Under the pieces are notes generated by a model. It did not search any database, was not told the DNA's origin, and saw only the letters and a list, made by a program, of their open reading frames with translations. A stretch of 46,959 nucleotides of DNA from contig CAZSDZ010000020.1 of NCBI GenBank assembly GCA_964605795.1, positions 1 through 46,959 on the forward strand, read 5' to 3'. The translations under genes were made by a program, and so were the position numbers. Position 1 is the first letter of the stretch. Every line of letters starts with the position of its first letter. Origin of the DNA: JAFGOM01 sp964605795. Lineage in GTDB: Archaea > Halobacteriota > Methanomicrobia > Methanomicrobiales > Methanospirillaceae. Below, piece by piece: positions 31,440 through 41,400 of this stretch.

Positions 31440-33344
31440 ATGAAGATACAACTTCGTGGGAAAAAACCAGGTGCCGAGACTGATCTCGTCGATATCAGAG
31501 AAGCAGATGTGGGTGATATTTCCCTTCATCAGATGGAGATCCCGGATAGTGACGGGAAGAGAGGGGGAGATTTTGGTTCTGTCTCTTCACGAGTTTCCGG
31601 TACCTTCTCACCGCAGGGGAAAGGAGAAAAAACAGGGACGAAAGCGGGAAAGAAAAAGATCCTTCCCCACCGGACTCCCGGTTCAGAGAAGAAACCATCA
31701 GGTGAATCTTCTGATGCCGCACTCGCTGATTTGGATAGCCCGGCTGTAAAAGGTGGATTTTTCGCAAAATTAAAACAGATTGCCCCGGTCTTTAAGAAGC
31801 GTGAGAAGTACGATGTGAACGTACACGGGATGCTTGTTGATCTCTCGTTTACTCCTCCCCCGGGAGTCGAGGAGATCGAGATGTACCCGGTCCAGGAACC
31901 GTATGCCTATATCAGGATCACCTACAATTATGACCTTCATGAGTACCTGTACCAGGTTTTAGAGCCAACCCTGACTGCTACCGATCTTGAACTGTTAAAA
32001 GAGTTAAAGAAAGGGATATTTGAGCGTGTTGATGTCAATGTGCATGATATCTCAAACGAGAAGGCGTTAGTGACCCTTGAACAGATGATGAACGAGATCC
32101 TCTCTGATTACGGGATTAAGTTGTCACCCCGCAAGTATGAGAAGATATTTTACCAGCTTCAGAAGGATTTCCTGGGAGATGGTCTCATTGATGCGGTCAT
32201 GCATGATAAGTACATCGAGGATATCTCCTGTGACGGGGTCGAGAAGGCTATTTTTGTGTTTCACTCCCGGTACGAGTCAGTAAAGACCAGCCTTATCTAT
32301 AATGATCCTCATGACCTTGATTCGTTCGTGACAAAACTTGCCCAGCGGGCAGGGAAGCACATTTCAGTCGCTGAACCACTCCTCGATGCCACCATGAAGG
32401 ACGGATCACGTATCCAGATGTCTCTTGGGAGTGAGGTGACTGCACACGGTTCTACCTTTACCATCAGGAAGTTCCGTGATGAGCCGATCACCCCGACCGA
32501 TCTCATTGAATGGGGGACCTTCTCTCCGCTTTCAATCGCATTCCTCTGGCTTGCCGTCGAGAGCGGGAAGTCATGTATCTTTGCCGGCGGGACCGCTTCA
32601 GGAAAGACGACGTCGTTAAACGCGATCTCACTCTTCATCCCCCCGCTTGCAAAGATCGTCTCTATCGAGGATACCCGTGAGCTCAAGTTACCGCACCCGA
32701 ACTGGATCCCGAGTGTGACCCGTGAGACGTTTGATGTCGGGGGACGGGGTCAGATCGATATGTACGAACTCTTAAAGGCGGCACTTCGTCAGCGGCCCGA
32801 GTACCTGATCGTCGGTGAGGTTCGTGGCCGCGAAGCCCAGACCCTCTTTCAGGCGATGAGCACCGGTCACGTCACCTACTCAACCATGCACGCAGACTCG
32901 GTCGCCAGTGTGGTTCACCGTATCGAGAATCCTCCCCTGTCAGTTCCGCGTAACATGTTATCAGCTCTCGATCTCGTGAGTGTGCAGGTCCAGGCACAGA
33001 TCGGAGGTCAGCGGATACGAAGAAACAAGCAGATAATCGAGATTCTCGATATTGATCCAAGAACCAATGAACTTATCACAAACGAGGTCTTTAAATGGCG
33101 GCAGGTCAGTGACGAGATCATGTACTCAGGAAAGTCCTTTATTTTAGAAGAGATCATGGAGGCGAAAGGATGGGACGAGGAAAGGATAACACGAGATCTG
33201 CTCCAGAGGCAGGAAGTGCTCGAATGGATGAGGGTCAATAAACTGCGTGATTTTGCAGAGGTGAGCAATATCATTGTCTCCTACTTCAGGGATCCGGAGA
33301 GTGTAATGGATAAGGTCCGGTCTGGTCAGCATGAACAGTTATGA
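31440..33344 (+). CDS. PilB/GspE-family secretion ATPase of a type IV pilus
   Basis: About 634 residues. Walker A is FAGGTASGKTTSL, the Asp box is SIEDTRELKLPH, Walker B is LIVGEVRGREAQTLF, and the His box is STGHVTYSTMHAD. The N-terminal 130 residues are basic, low-complexity and variable. Start choice is uncertain: ATG at 31440 has GGGA at fair spacing; ATGs at 31413 and 31341 are in frame. It powers pilus assembly with the two downstream membrane proteins. Confidence 0.88.
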   Translation: MKIQLRGKKPGAETDLVDIREADVGDISLHQMEIPDSDGKRGGDFGSVSSRVSGTFSPQGKGEKTGTKAGKKKILPHRTPGSEKKPSGESSDAALADLDSPAVKGGFFAKLKQIAPVFKKREKYDVNVHGMLVDLSFTPPPGVEEIEMYPVQEPYAYIRITYNYDLHEYLYQVLEPTLTATDLELLKELKKGIFERVDVNVHDISNEKALVTLEQMMNEILSDYGIKLSPRKYEKIFYQLQKDFLGDGLIDAVMHDKYIEDISCDGVEKAIFVFHSRYESVKTSLIYNDPHDLDSFVTKLAQRAGKHISVAEPLLDATMKDGSRIQMSLGSEVTAHGSTFTIRKFRDEPITPTDLIEWGTFSPLSIAFLWLAVESGKSCIFAGGTASGKTTSLNAISLFIPPLAKIVSIEDTRELKLPHPNWIPSVTRETFDVGGRGQIDMYELLKAALRQRPEYLIVGEVRGREAQTLFQAMSTGHVTYSTMHADSVASVVHRIENPPLSVPRNMLSALDLVSVQVQAQIGGQRIRRNKQIIEILDIDPRTNELITNEVFKWRQVSDEIMYSGKSFILEEIMEAKGWDEERITRDLLQRQEVLEWMRVNKLRDFAEVSNIIVSYFRDPESVMDKVRSGQHEQL

Positions 33345-34263
33345 GCGGTTCTGTTACTCGCTCCTCGGGAGGAGTGTCAAGAACAAGCGGGAGAAGTACT
33401 TTACCCTGATTGAGAGTCTGAAATCCGCGAGGATGAAGACTCCTTTCGAGGCGTATCTCTCAACAATCATCATCAGTTCAGCCGTTGCCGGGATCCTTGG
33501 TGCACTTATTGCCGGACTTATCACGTATCTGGTAAACATCCCGCAGTATGTGACATACCGGGGCGACTTAGGTGGTGTCGGGTCCGCGTTAAATGCCCTT
33601 GCCGAGTATAAACTGATATTCGGGACGGCTATCGCCTTTCTCATTGCATTCATTGTTTTTTTCGGGATTACCTACGCCGGATTCCTCTTCTATCCCTCAA
33701 TGGTGGCAGGGTCGCGGAAGCGCAATATCGATGCATCACTTCCGTATGCCATCAACTACCTTGCCGCCATGTCAACAGCGGGAATAACCCCGGCAGAGGT
33801 GATACGCCAGCTCGGGAAATCCTCGATTTACGGGGAGGCTTCGATTGAAGCACGGTACATCACCTTAGAGGTCGATATCTTTGGCAGGGATCTGCTTGAG
33901 GCCTTAAAGTCAGTCTCACTCACCACCCCAAGTAATCGGATGCGCGATTTTCTGCAAGGGGCTATCGCGAGTATCGCGAGTGGGAGTGATATATCCAATT
34001 ATTTCAAGTTGAAGTCTGAACAGTACAGTTATGAGAACCGGCAGACCCAGAAACAGTTTCTCGAGACCCTGGCGCTTATTGCCGAGAGTTATGTTACCGC
34101 GGTTGTTGCAGGAAGCCTTTTTCTGATACTGCTCCAGTCGGTTATGTCTATCCTCAATGGTGAGGCGACTCCTATCTTTCTGTACGTGATAATCTACCTC
34201 ATCATCCCATTTGCAAGTGTTATGTTCATCATTCTTATCGATGCGATGACCCCGGAGGTGTGA
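33331..34263 (+). CDS. TadC/GspF-like pilus membrane protein 1
   Basis: A 310-residue type II secretion F-domain protein: a cytoplasmic basic start, two transmembrane segments, a helical domain (YAINYLAAMSTAGITPAEVI, then FLQGAIASIASGSDI), and two C-terminal transmembrane segments. It overlaps the ATPase gene end by 14 bases. Archaeal pili often have two such proteins. Confidence 0.85.
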   Translation: MNSYERFCYSLLGRSVKNKREKYFTLIESLKSARMKTPFEAYLSTIIISSAVAGILGALIAGLITYLVNIPQYVTYRGDLGGVGSALNALAEYKLIFGTAIAFLIAFIVFFGITYAGFLFYPSMVAGSRKRNIDASLPYAINYLAAMSTAGITPAEVIRQLGKSSIYGEASIEARYITLEVDIFGRDLLEALKSVSLTTPSNRMRDFLQGAIASIASGSDISNYFKLKSEQYSYENRQTQKQFLETLALIAESYVTAVVAGSLFLILLQSVMSILNGEATPIFLYVIIYLIIPFASVMFIILIDAMTPEV

Positions 34264-34264
34264 G

Positions 34265-35290
34265 ATGGATCTCTCGATTAAGAAGAAGAAGAAGGAGGCC
34301 CTATCTGGCTATGATCTGGTCACCACTCCTGAAGATCGTGAGGATACGGTCATCATGGAACGGATCCTCCGGCGGCGGAAGTACTCAACCGGGATGTACC
34401 GTCTCCTGCTTCATCCGTTCGAGTTCCTTACCGAGAAACCGGTAAACATTATGCTTTTATCGGGTCCCATCGCGATTGTCGTCTTTGTGTATGGTTTTCT
34501 CGTTGCCGTTCTCTCAGGCGGTATCGGTTCCCTTTTGACATCGATGTTTATTGATGATGTCATCCTCACCTCGCTCTTTATCGCGGTCGTCCCGCTGGCC
34601 ATCCTGGATCTCCGTGAGAATATGCGGGTAAACAGCATTGAGTACGCTCTCCCGAACTTTTTCCGTGATATTGCCGGGATGCGCGAGAGCGGGATGACGC
34701 TCCCCGGGGCAATTCACCTGATATCAGGCAGTGAGTACGGGGCACTCACCCCGTATGTGCGGAAGCTTGACTACCAGATGTCCTGGAATTTCCAGTTTAT
34801 CGAGGCTATCAAGGCGATGGGAAGCGATCTGCATAACCCGCTCATGGAACGGTCAGTTGATCTTATCGCCCGTGCGACCGAGGCCGGTGGTGATATCGTC
34901 GAGGTGCTTCAGGCAGCTGCGCGTGATTCCCTTGAGTTCGTCTCGCTCAAGACCGACCGGAAGAATAACATGATAATCTACGTTATCATCATTCTTGTTG
35001 CATTTGCGGTCTTTTTATTTGTTATCTATGTTCTGGTGAGTGCTTTTTTAAAGACGATGGTGACACTCGGTACCGACGGGGGAGGAGGGTCTGCCGGTGC
35101 AGCCGGTTTTAATCTCGGAGGTTTTGATCTCAATCTCTACATCAGGATCTTCTCCCATGCGGCTATGTTTCAGGGTTTCTTCTCTGGTCTTGCAGCCGGG
35201 GTGATGGGTGAAGGGAGGATAACAGCCGGCTTTAAGTACTCGATTATTATGCTTCTCATGGCATGGGTGGTATTCCGGTTCATGGTCTAA
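34265..35290 (+). CDS. TadC/GspF-like pilus membrane protein 2
   Basis: A 341-residue paralogue-like protein: ALPNFFRDIAGMRESGMTLP mirrors the first protein's helical region, with transmembrane segments around 55-105 and at the C-terminus. A Gly/Ala-rich loop (DGGGGSAGAAGFNLGG) is present near residue 275. It starts one base after the preceding stop, so the three genes form an operon. The pilin-like genes lie further right on the other strand. Confidence 0.85.
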   Translation: MDLSIKKKKKEALSGYDLVTTPEDREDTVIMERILRRRKYSTGMYRLLLHPFEFLTEKPVNIMLLSGPIAIVVFVYGFLVAVLSGGIGSLLTSMFIDDVILTSLFIAVVPLAILDLRENMRVNSIEYALPNFFRDIAGMRESGMTLPGAIHLISGSEYGALTPYVRKLDYQMSWNFQFIEAIKAMGSDLHNPLMERSVDLIARATEAGGDIVEVLQAAARDSLEFVSLKTDRKNNMIIYVIIILVAFAVFLFVIYVLVSAFLKTMVTLGTDGGGGSAGAAGFNLGGFDLNLYIRIFSHAAMFQGFFSGLAAGVMGEGRITAGFKYSIIMLLMAWVVFRFMV

Positions 35291-35463
35291 CATACATCTG
35301 CACCCGGTCCAAAAGCACACTTACAAATCCTCAACAAATTTTTTGATTTTAGAGATGTGTACAATTGTCAACCCTTTTCCCGTAACAGAACTCCTATAAC
35401 TCTCGGTCAGTAATTCACGTGACATTTGTCGGTAATGCAAATAATTCCCTTTCTCATAACAGA

Positions 35464-35733
35464 TCAATATTTCCGGTATATGGTTTTCCTGGGACCTACT
35501 TCGACCACATACACGATGAGTTTATTATTTTGAATCGAGAGAATGGCCCGATAACCACCAACATGAAGAGAATGAAACGGAGACGTATCAGATCCTTCCA
35601 ACTTCTGCACCCGTGACCAGGGATTATTCTTCAGTTCATGAATGGCCCTGATTATCTCTTGAGCGATTTGCAATGGTATTTTTTTGAGGTTTCTTTTCGC
35701 TTTATTTGAGTAGATGATCTGAAACTCGGTCAT
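35464..35733 (-). CDS. RelE/ParE-family toxin
   Basis: An 89-residue toxin: YSNKAKRNLKKIPLQIAQEI, SRVQKLEGSD, SLHVGGYRAILSI and VVEVGPRKTIYR. The ending parallels the toxin at 1244-1513 (VVQIGHRKNIYK). It overlaps the antitoxin gene by four bases. Confidence 0.85.
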   Translation of the reverse strand: MTEFQIIYSNKAKRNLKKIPLQIAQEIIRAIHELKNNPWSRVQKLEGSDTSPFHSLHVGGYRAILSIQNNKLIVYVVEVGPRKTIYRKY

Positions 35734-35966
35734 TTAACCCCGAATTCTTTCATGATCTCTTCTTCAGTATGAACCCTTCCCGCTTTGATATCTTTTAGTG
35801 CTTCTTCAATTCCTGCTATCTCTTCTGATGTAAGAGGATCGGGATCAATGGCAGATGACAAGAGTCGTTGTATCACTGAACTGTATGATTCCCGAGGATG
35901 TGTTTTCAGGTGAGTTAATTGCTCCTTTACATCTGATAGAATGTATATCGTGGAGGCCTCTTGCAT
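35730..35966 (-). CDS. RelB-like RHH antitoxin
   Basis: A 78-residue protein: a short N-terminal strand (STIYILSDVKEQL), helix YSSVIQRLLSSA and an acidic tail ending EEIMKEFGVK. Antitoxin-first order with a 4-bp overlap. A 10-bp palindrome ACCTATAGGT (35972-35981) and a TATA-like TCTATAAA lie just upstream, so the transcript may be leaderless and self-repressed. Confidence 0.75.
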   Translation of the reverse strand: MQEASTIYILSDVKEQLTHLKTHPRESYSSVIQRLLSSAIDPDPLTSEEIAGIEEALKDIKAGRVHTEEEIMKEFGVK

Positions 35967-36331
35967 GATTTACCTATAGGTGTTTATAGATATTGATAGT
36001 AACGGTATGACACAGAATAATCCATGCCAGCACACTTATTTGTACGTGTCTTCTCACTCGCTCTATATGCCCCCAGAAGGTCACCGGGAACGACTTGTGG
36101 GGTATATCTAACCGGAAATCTCTGAATTGACTGAGAATAATTTCTATTCTATCCCTGTTCTACCGGGGATACATACTATTGACTCAACGATTGCCATGTA
36201 TGAGTCAATTGAGAGAAAAGGAGAGATTTGAACTGTCCGGAAACATCAGACTGACTTTGCAGAGGTTACGCACGAGAAAGGATGGTATAAAATAATAGTG
36301 AGCATGTCTTTTCTATTGGGATCCTGCAGGA
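35967..36331. other. Spacer with a palindrome and a long inverted repeat
   Basis: About 365 bp with no convincing gene. ATTGACTCA (36178-36186) and TGAGTCAAT (36201-36209) form an exact 9-bp inverted repeat around 14 nt. Parts of a short plus-strand frame around 36140-36230 look faintly coding (STIAMYESIERKGEI) but end at a stop; it could be a gene remnant. Confidence 0.4.
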
Positions 36332-37792
36332 CTAGAGACCCCCGATATCAAACGTTTTCGTGGTATGGTTCTCGTCAAAGGTGAAGGGATCGGTCTTTAT
36401 CATCTGTCCGGATGAGTGAATGACCGCTTCGTACTCGCCGAAATGAAGGGAGAACCGGACTTCTCCTGCCGGGGAGGTCATGTCGTTTGAGATTATTTTC
36501 CCTTCTTTTTTGATCGTGACCCGGGTTTTCGGGCTTGGGGATCCGTTCTGTTTGATGGTGATGGTGAGGTTACCGAGACCTTTTCGTGATGATGTTCCGA
36601 TATCCGGGATTATCGTTGCAGACCGGCGGTGCAGGTGGGTATGGTCAAAGATGCGGCATCCGGTTATCAGTCTTTTTGCAACATCGTCCTTTATGGGATG
36701 GAATGAGAAGGATCCTGATTTCTGTATAAAAAAGAGGGAGTTGTCACCGAAGAGGGAGCCGTTCTGGTCAATGTAGATGCTTCCTCCCGGTTCGCCTGCG
36801 GCAAAGATAAGATAGGAACGGTTTCCTTCAAGGGTGCGGGCAGCAGCGATACCTGATAATCCTTCCTTCTTTGCATAGGGGAGCAGATCAGAGAATGAGA
36901 ACGAACCCGTTGCCGGGGTGTTCTCGATGAGGAAGTTAAGCGTTACGTTCTCGTCATCCTCTTTACCGGTGACCGGGAGATCCCCTCCCTGTTCAACATA
37001 CTGTTCCTCCTGCCTGCGAAGGTTCTCCTCGGCATCCTTTATTCCGGTAATATCTTTTCCTACGGCAAGGATACCGGAAAGTTCGTTATCTGACTCAAAA
37101 GTCGCCTGCAGGGTCCAGCGCTGCCATTGGGATGTATTGTCTGACGAGATCTTCTGCACCTCGACGGCTTCGGTTGTATGGTCAGGGGTAAGCGCTGCGA
37201 TACAGTTTGCAAGGCGTTCCTGGTCTGCCGGGCGGAACTGTTCAGAGAAGTCAGTGCCTCGCAGTTCGTCGACCGGGATGCCTGCGGTTGCTGCGTACTC
37301 GTCGTTTGCCGTAACAATGCTCATGTCAGGGGTAAGACGCAGGATGAAATCTTTCTTTACTGACTGGATGGTCTCGTAGATCTTCTGGCTTGATGCGATC
37401 TCATCCTGTGTTTCAAAACGCCGTACCGCCTTTTTTATCCGTTCTTCTATGGCAGAGAAGGTCTGGTTCGGGTCGTCTCCTTTCTTGATGTAATAGTCAG
37501 CCCCGTTGTTGAGAGCCTCGATGACGACACTCTCCTCTCCTTTGCCGGTAAAGAGGATAAACGGGAGCTGACCGTACTTCTCCCGCACGTGCTGGAGGAG
37601 TTCTATCCCGCTCATTCCCGGCATATGGTAGTCTGCGATGATTGCAGAGACCGTGTTGTTTTGCAGAAACTCCAGTGCTTCTTCTCCTGATCGTGCCACT
37701 GAGACCGAAAGACTGCCTGAATCCTCCAGGAATTCCTTTGCAACCGGAAGGAGCGCGACTTCGTCATCTACAAAGAGGACCTGTATTGTCAT
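36332..37792 (-). CDS. Response regulator: REC-PAS with novel C-terminal domains
   Basis: A 486-residue protein. REC domain 1-120: acidic pair D9/D10, phospho-acceptor D54 (IIADYHMPGMSG), T82 and K103. PAS domain about 150-270 (ILAVGKDITGI end). A region of about 300-395 is unlike any family I recognise. The last 90 residues form a beta-rich, CNA_B/PEGA-like domain (LTITIKQNGSPSPKTRVTIK), usually found outside the cell. No kinase or DNA-binding domain. It could be an intracellular adaptor linked to the neighbouring pilus genes. Confidence 0.8.
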   Translation of the reverse strand: MTIQVLFVDDEVALLPVAKEFLEDSGSLSVSVARSGEEALEFLQNNTVSAIIADYHMPGMSGIELLQHVREKYGQLPFILFTGKGEESVVIEALNNGADYYIKKGDDPNQTFSAIEERIKKAVRRFETQDEIASSQKIYETIQSVKKDFILRLTPDMSIVTANDEYAATAGIPVDELRGTDFSEQFRPADQERLANCIAALTPDHTTEAVEVQKISSDNTSQWQRWTLQATFESDNELSGILAVGKDITGIKDAEENLRRQEEQYVEQGGDLPVTGKEDDENVTLNFLIENTPATGSFSFSDLLPYAKKEGLSGIAAARTLEGNRSYLIFAAGEPGGSIYIDQNGSLFGDNSLFFIQKSGSFSFHPIKDDVAKRLITGCRIFDHTHLHRRSATIIPDIGTSSRKGLGNLTITIKQNGSPSPKTRVTIKKEGKIISNDMTSPAGEVRFSLHFGEYEAVIHSSGQMIKTDPFTFDENHTTKTFDIGGL

Positions 37793-38001
37793 TGTATCAA
37801 ATATTCCCGTGATACCTCACGATCTATCTGTTCAAAGCCTTTGTCAAATGACAGGTTAAACCTTTCGAGTAAAGATCAGTGCTTCCCGATGGAGCATGAG
37901 GAGTAGTAATATCCCCAAACCGGTCGGGAATTCAGAATTAATCTTCCCGGTTTTCGGTTGCTTTTTTCCAATAGATACAATGATCAGTTTTAGGGAGAAT
38001 G
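37793..38001. other. Spacer between pilin-like gene and response regulator
   Basis: About 210 bp upstream of the regulator gene. No gene seen; it probably carries the regulator's promoter. Confidence 0.3.
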
Positions 38002-38475
38002 TCAGCATTTAAAGCAGGTAAATTCCGTATCAAGCAGAACCTGGTTTGTTCTGGCAGATTTGATAATAAGCAGGCGTTCCGGGGGATTTGGATTATTCCG
38101 GATAATCTTGAGCGTATCGCCTGTTTTAAAGGATTCTGTGGGGGAAGTGCCATACCATGCTTTTCCAGTGGTTATACTTGGACTGCTGTCAACATCGCCG
38201 GTGTACGAACAACTGGGAGAGACATCCTCCCCCCCGCTTCCTGAATCGATTTTAAATGCAATATCAGACCACCTGATGGCATCACCGCCCTGATGTGCAA
38301 TGAGAACTGAATAGGAACCGGTATTGTCACAACAATATACAAGAAACGATACCTGGGGATACGCTTCCGGCGGGGGGGTTGAGATAAGGTACACTCCGAT
38401 GATTCCTATCCCGCCAAAGACGATGGCAATGGCAAGAAGGCCTCCCAGAATCTCTGATACCCCGGAATTTTTCAT
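38002..38475 (-). CDS. Type IV pilin-like protein (157 aa)
   Basis: The N-terminus MKNSGVSEILGGLLAIAIVF is a class III (prepilin) signal: charged start, cleavage likely before VSEI, then a hydrophobic helix. The mature part is beta-rich with Ser/Gly and paired cysteines (YCCDNTG, FTCFKC). It shares its start with the large gene 20 bases upstream, so the two probably form an operon. It would be an assembled or anchored minor pilin. Confidence 0.75.
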   Translation of the reverse strand: MKNSGVSEILGGLLAIAIVFGGIGIIGVYLISTPPPEAYPQVSFLVYCCDNTGSYSVLIAHQGGDAIRWSDIAFKIDSGSGGEDVSPSCSYTGDVDSSPSITTGKAWYGTSPTESFKTGDTLKIIRNNPNPPERLLIIKSARTNQVLLDTEFTCFKC

Positions 38476-38494
38476 ACTACAAGATGGGAGGGGA

Positions 38495-41400
38495 TCAGAT
38501 AAGAGAATATGTTCCTCCCATCCCGTCGAAGTGTGTCTGCGAAGGACTCAGTTCCAGATTCATGAACCGTTCCAGTGTCGGCATGAGATCCTGTATTACG
38601 AGGGTCCGTTTCCAGGAGATGGGAATTGCCATTCCTTCCCACTCAAAGGTTACCCACTGTGAGTAGCTCCGCTCTGCAGAGAGGGTCAGGTTGGAATGGA
38701 AGTTTTCATAGTCCTGGATCCTGATATCGCTCACGTCTCCCTTGTCGATGAACTCCCCGTTTACCGTGAGATTTGCATCGGGCAGAACGCACTCCGAGAT
38801 AGCTCCCGCGATAAAGATCTTTGCGTTCTCCACCTTCTGGTCGAGTGAAAGGGTAACCGTGTCACCATCGGGAAGGGTATAACTGGTGCCGTTAATCGTT
38901 ATCTCTGAGTCTGACCCCCTGCTGATGAAACTCATCATACCGTCTTTTGCAAGCGAGCAGTACCGGTTGCTTAGCAGGGTCGTGTTTCTCCACTGCCCCT
39001 GCACGGTGATGTTTTTCGCGATACTGTCGCTCATCGATGAGGCGTTTGTCACGGTGAGCATGACCGGGTATATTCCTTCCTCGTGGAAGACATGGATGGG
39101 GTGCTGGATATCTGTAGTCTCACCGTCGGTAAAGTCCCAGTCCCACTGGTTCGCCCCGCCGGTCGAGAGGTCGGTGAACACGACCTCGTGGGGTGCCCGG
39201 CCTGACCAGGGATACGCGGTAAAGTCTGCATGGATCGGTTCTTTTGAGAGGGCGGTTATCGAGACTGCAGGGGAGTCTTCGTACGGTCCCATGATCTCGA
39301 CGACCGATCCGATCTCGTCGGTATGTGAGGGGTTGTAGGGAACCCTGACAAATACCGGTACCGTTCTTCCGGCATAGGGTTCAACATCAAACGTGCCCTG
39401 TAGTGTCGAGGGCGGACCGGCAACAAGAACCGTCATGGTGGTTACCGGCTCCCCGTCGACGTACAGGACTGCCGCGTCACTCTCCTGCCATTTTCCCGAT
39501 ACCGAGGCAGTGACCGTGGCATTGCCCCTGACAAAGGCGGGCCAGGTTACTTCCGAGGTGATCCCGGTGATTGAGGGGACCGTCTTTTCATAGGCAATCG
39601 AGGCCGTTGAGTAGGCATATGAGTAGGTGACTGGGTAGGTATTCAGGGTCATCCTTGCAGTGAAAAGTTTCTTTTTCCCTTCGTACGGACGGGTATCGAC
39701 GTTCGTAACAAGGTACTCTCCAACGGTACTGTTGTAGAAGAGCTGGTTAGAAACCGGGGATATCAGGTAGCATTTGCTGGTCTGCTCCCCTTTTCCTTCA
39801 AAATGTGCCTCGACGGTATACGCGGAGGTATAGGGGATGATGTCCCCGTCTTTTGGTTTATCGATCTCAAAGTGTATTGATTCGTCCCACTTGTAGGTCA
39901 ATTTTAATTCGCTTCCTGTGATGATGGTATCATCCGGAACCGGGAAGTCCTTACCCTTGTAATAGTTCGTCCCGAGCGGGTACTCCCACCAGTCGAGGAA
40001 GTATGCCCCGTATCCTACCCTTTTGAGATAATTGTTGTACTCCCTGAAGGTAAGGATAAACGAGGAGTCACCCCAATTGGTATATCCGTCAGGGTACCCC
40101 CCTGCAGGGTCCGGGGTCATGGTCCCGGTTGTGCTGCTTGGGTTCAGAAATACAACCCGCGGGTTGGTGTTATACGACGTATTGTAATCAAGAAATTCTG
40201 CGGACTGGGAAAGGCTGCTGTAGTAAAACCACCCGTCCATCCATCCTCCACCGTAACAGTAGAACTTCCCGGGCACACTTATTTTAGACCGGTGGAGCTT
40301 CGTATTCCCAAAATCGATCCCGGTGTAGTGTCTTTTGTCATAGATAAGGATATTTTCTGATACTTCCTCCCTCAGGGTTCCATACGAATAGGTCGTCTTC
40401 CAGATCTCGGCAGGGTTGTTCTCCAGGTCCTGCCTGATGCGGAATACCGAGTTGCTCACCCCTGCAAGTTCAAAGAGGTACGATCCGGTTGCATTCGTCG
40501 TGGTTGAATCGACCTGTACCCACTGCCCGTCCCTTCGTTCGTCAAGGTACACCGGCCATCCCTCTATCCAGTTCTCCCCGGGATCCTTATCCCCTTCTTC
40601 ATCCGGGTCGTCCCAGACCTTTCCTGCAATCGATGCGTCTTTCGAGGCCACGATGACCTGGGTCTCGGCAAACCCCTGGCCGCAGTTGTTCTGGACGATG
40701 AGACTTGCATGAAACGTGCCGACGCGGTCGTAGGTATGGGGTTCCGGGTTTGGATTGTCCTTGTTCTCGGTGTAATAGTAGGTGCCGTCGCCGAATGACC
40801 AACGCCATGCGGTTATGTTGTTGTGTGGTGTCGAGAGGTCTGAGAAGGTGACTGTTAAGGGGGATGGGCCTGATGGCGGATCTGCACTCATCTGGGCGCT
40901 CAGGGTATCACAGGGAAATGAGAGTAACCGGGTTCTGTTTGAATCCCTGCCACAGTCATTGGTAACGGTCAGGGTCACGTTATACGTACCTGCATCGTAA
41001 TCGTGAACATCTGGGTTCGGTCCATAGAAATATGGCTTATCATCTCCAAAATTCCACTCCCACGATACAATTTCATCCGGGTATGCGGTGGATCGATCGG
41101 TAAAGATAACCGCCATGTTCCCGTCGAGATCCACTTCCCCATCGTAACTAAAATCGGCTTTTGGTTCGAAACAATTCGGCAGCACGACAACATAATCCTG
41201 CCTCTCCATGGTATCTGACCCTCCGGCATTTGAGGCGGTCAGGGTTACGTCATAGAGTTTCGGCGAGACATAATCTCCTGTTCCGTAGAGATATTCATGG
41301 GCAGGTTCATGTTCGCCCGAGGTTTGTCCGTCTCCAAAATCCCAGTACCAGTCTTCAGGATTGCAGAAAGAATCATCAACAAAGTTTACGTTAAATGGTT

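Noticed and set aside
36140..36230. Possible gene fragment in the spacer after the response regulator
   Set aside because: Only about 30 codons look coding-like before a stop and no family could be recognised.
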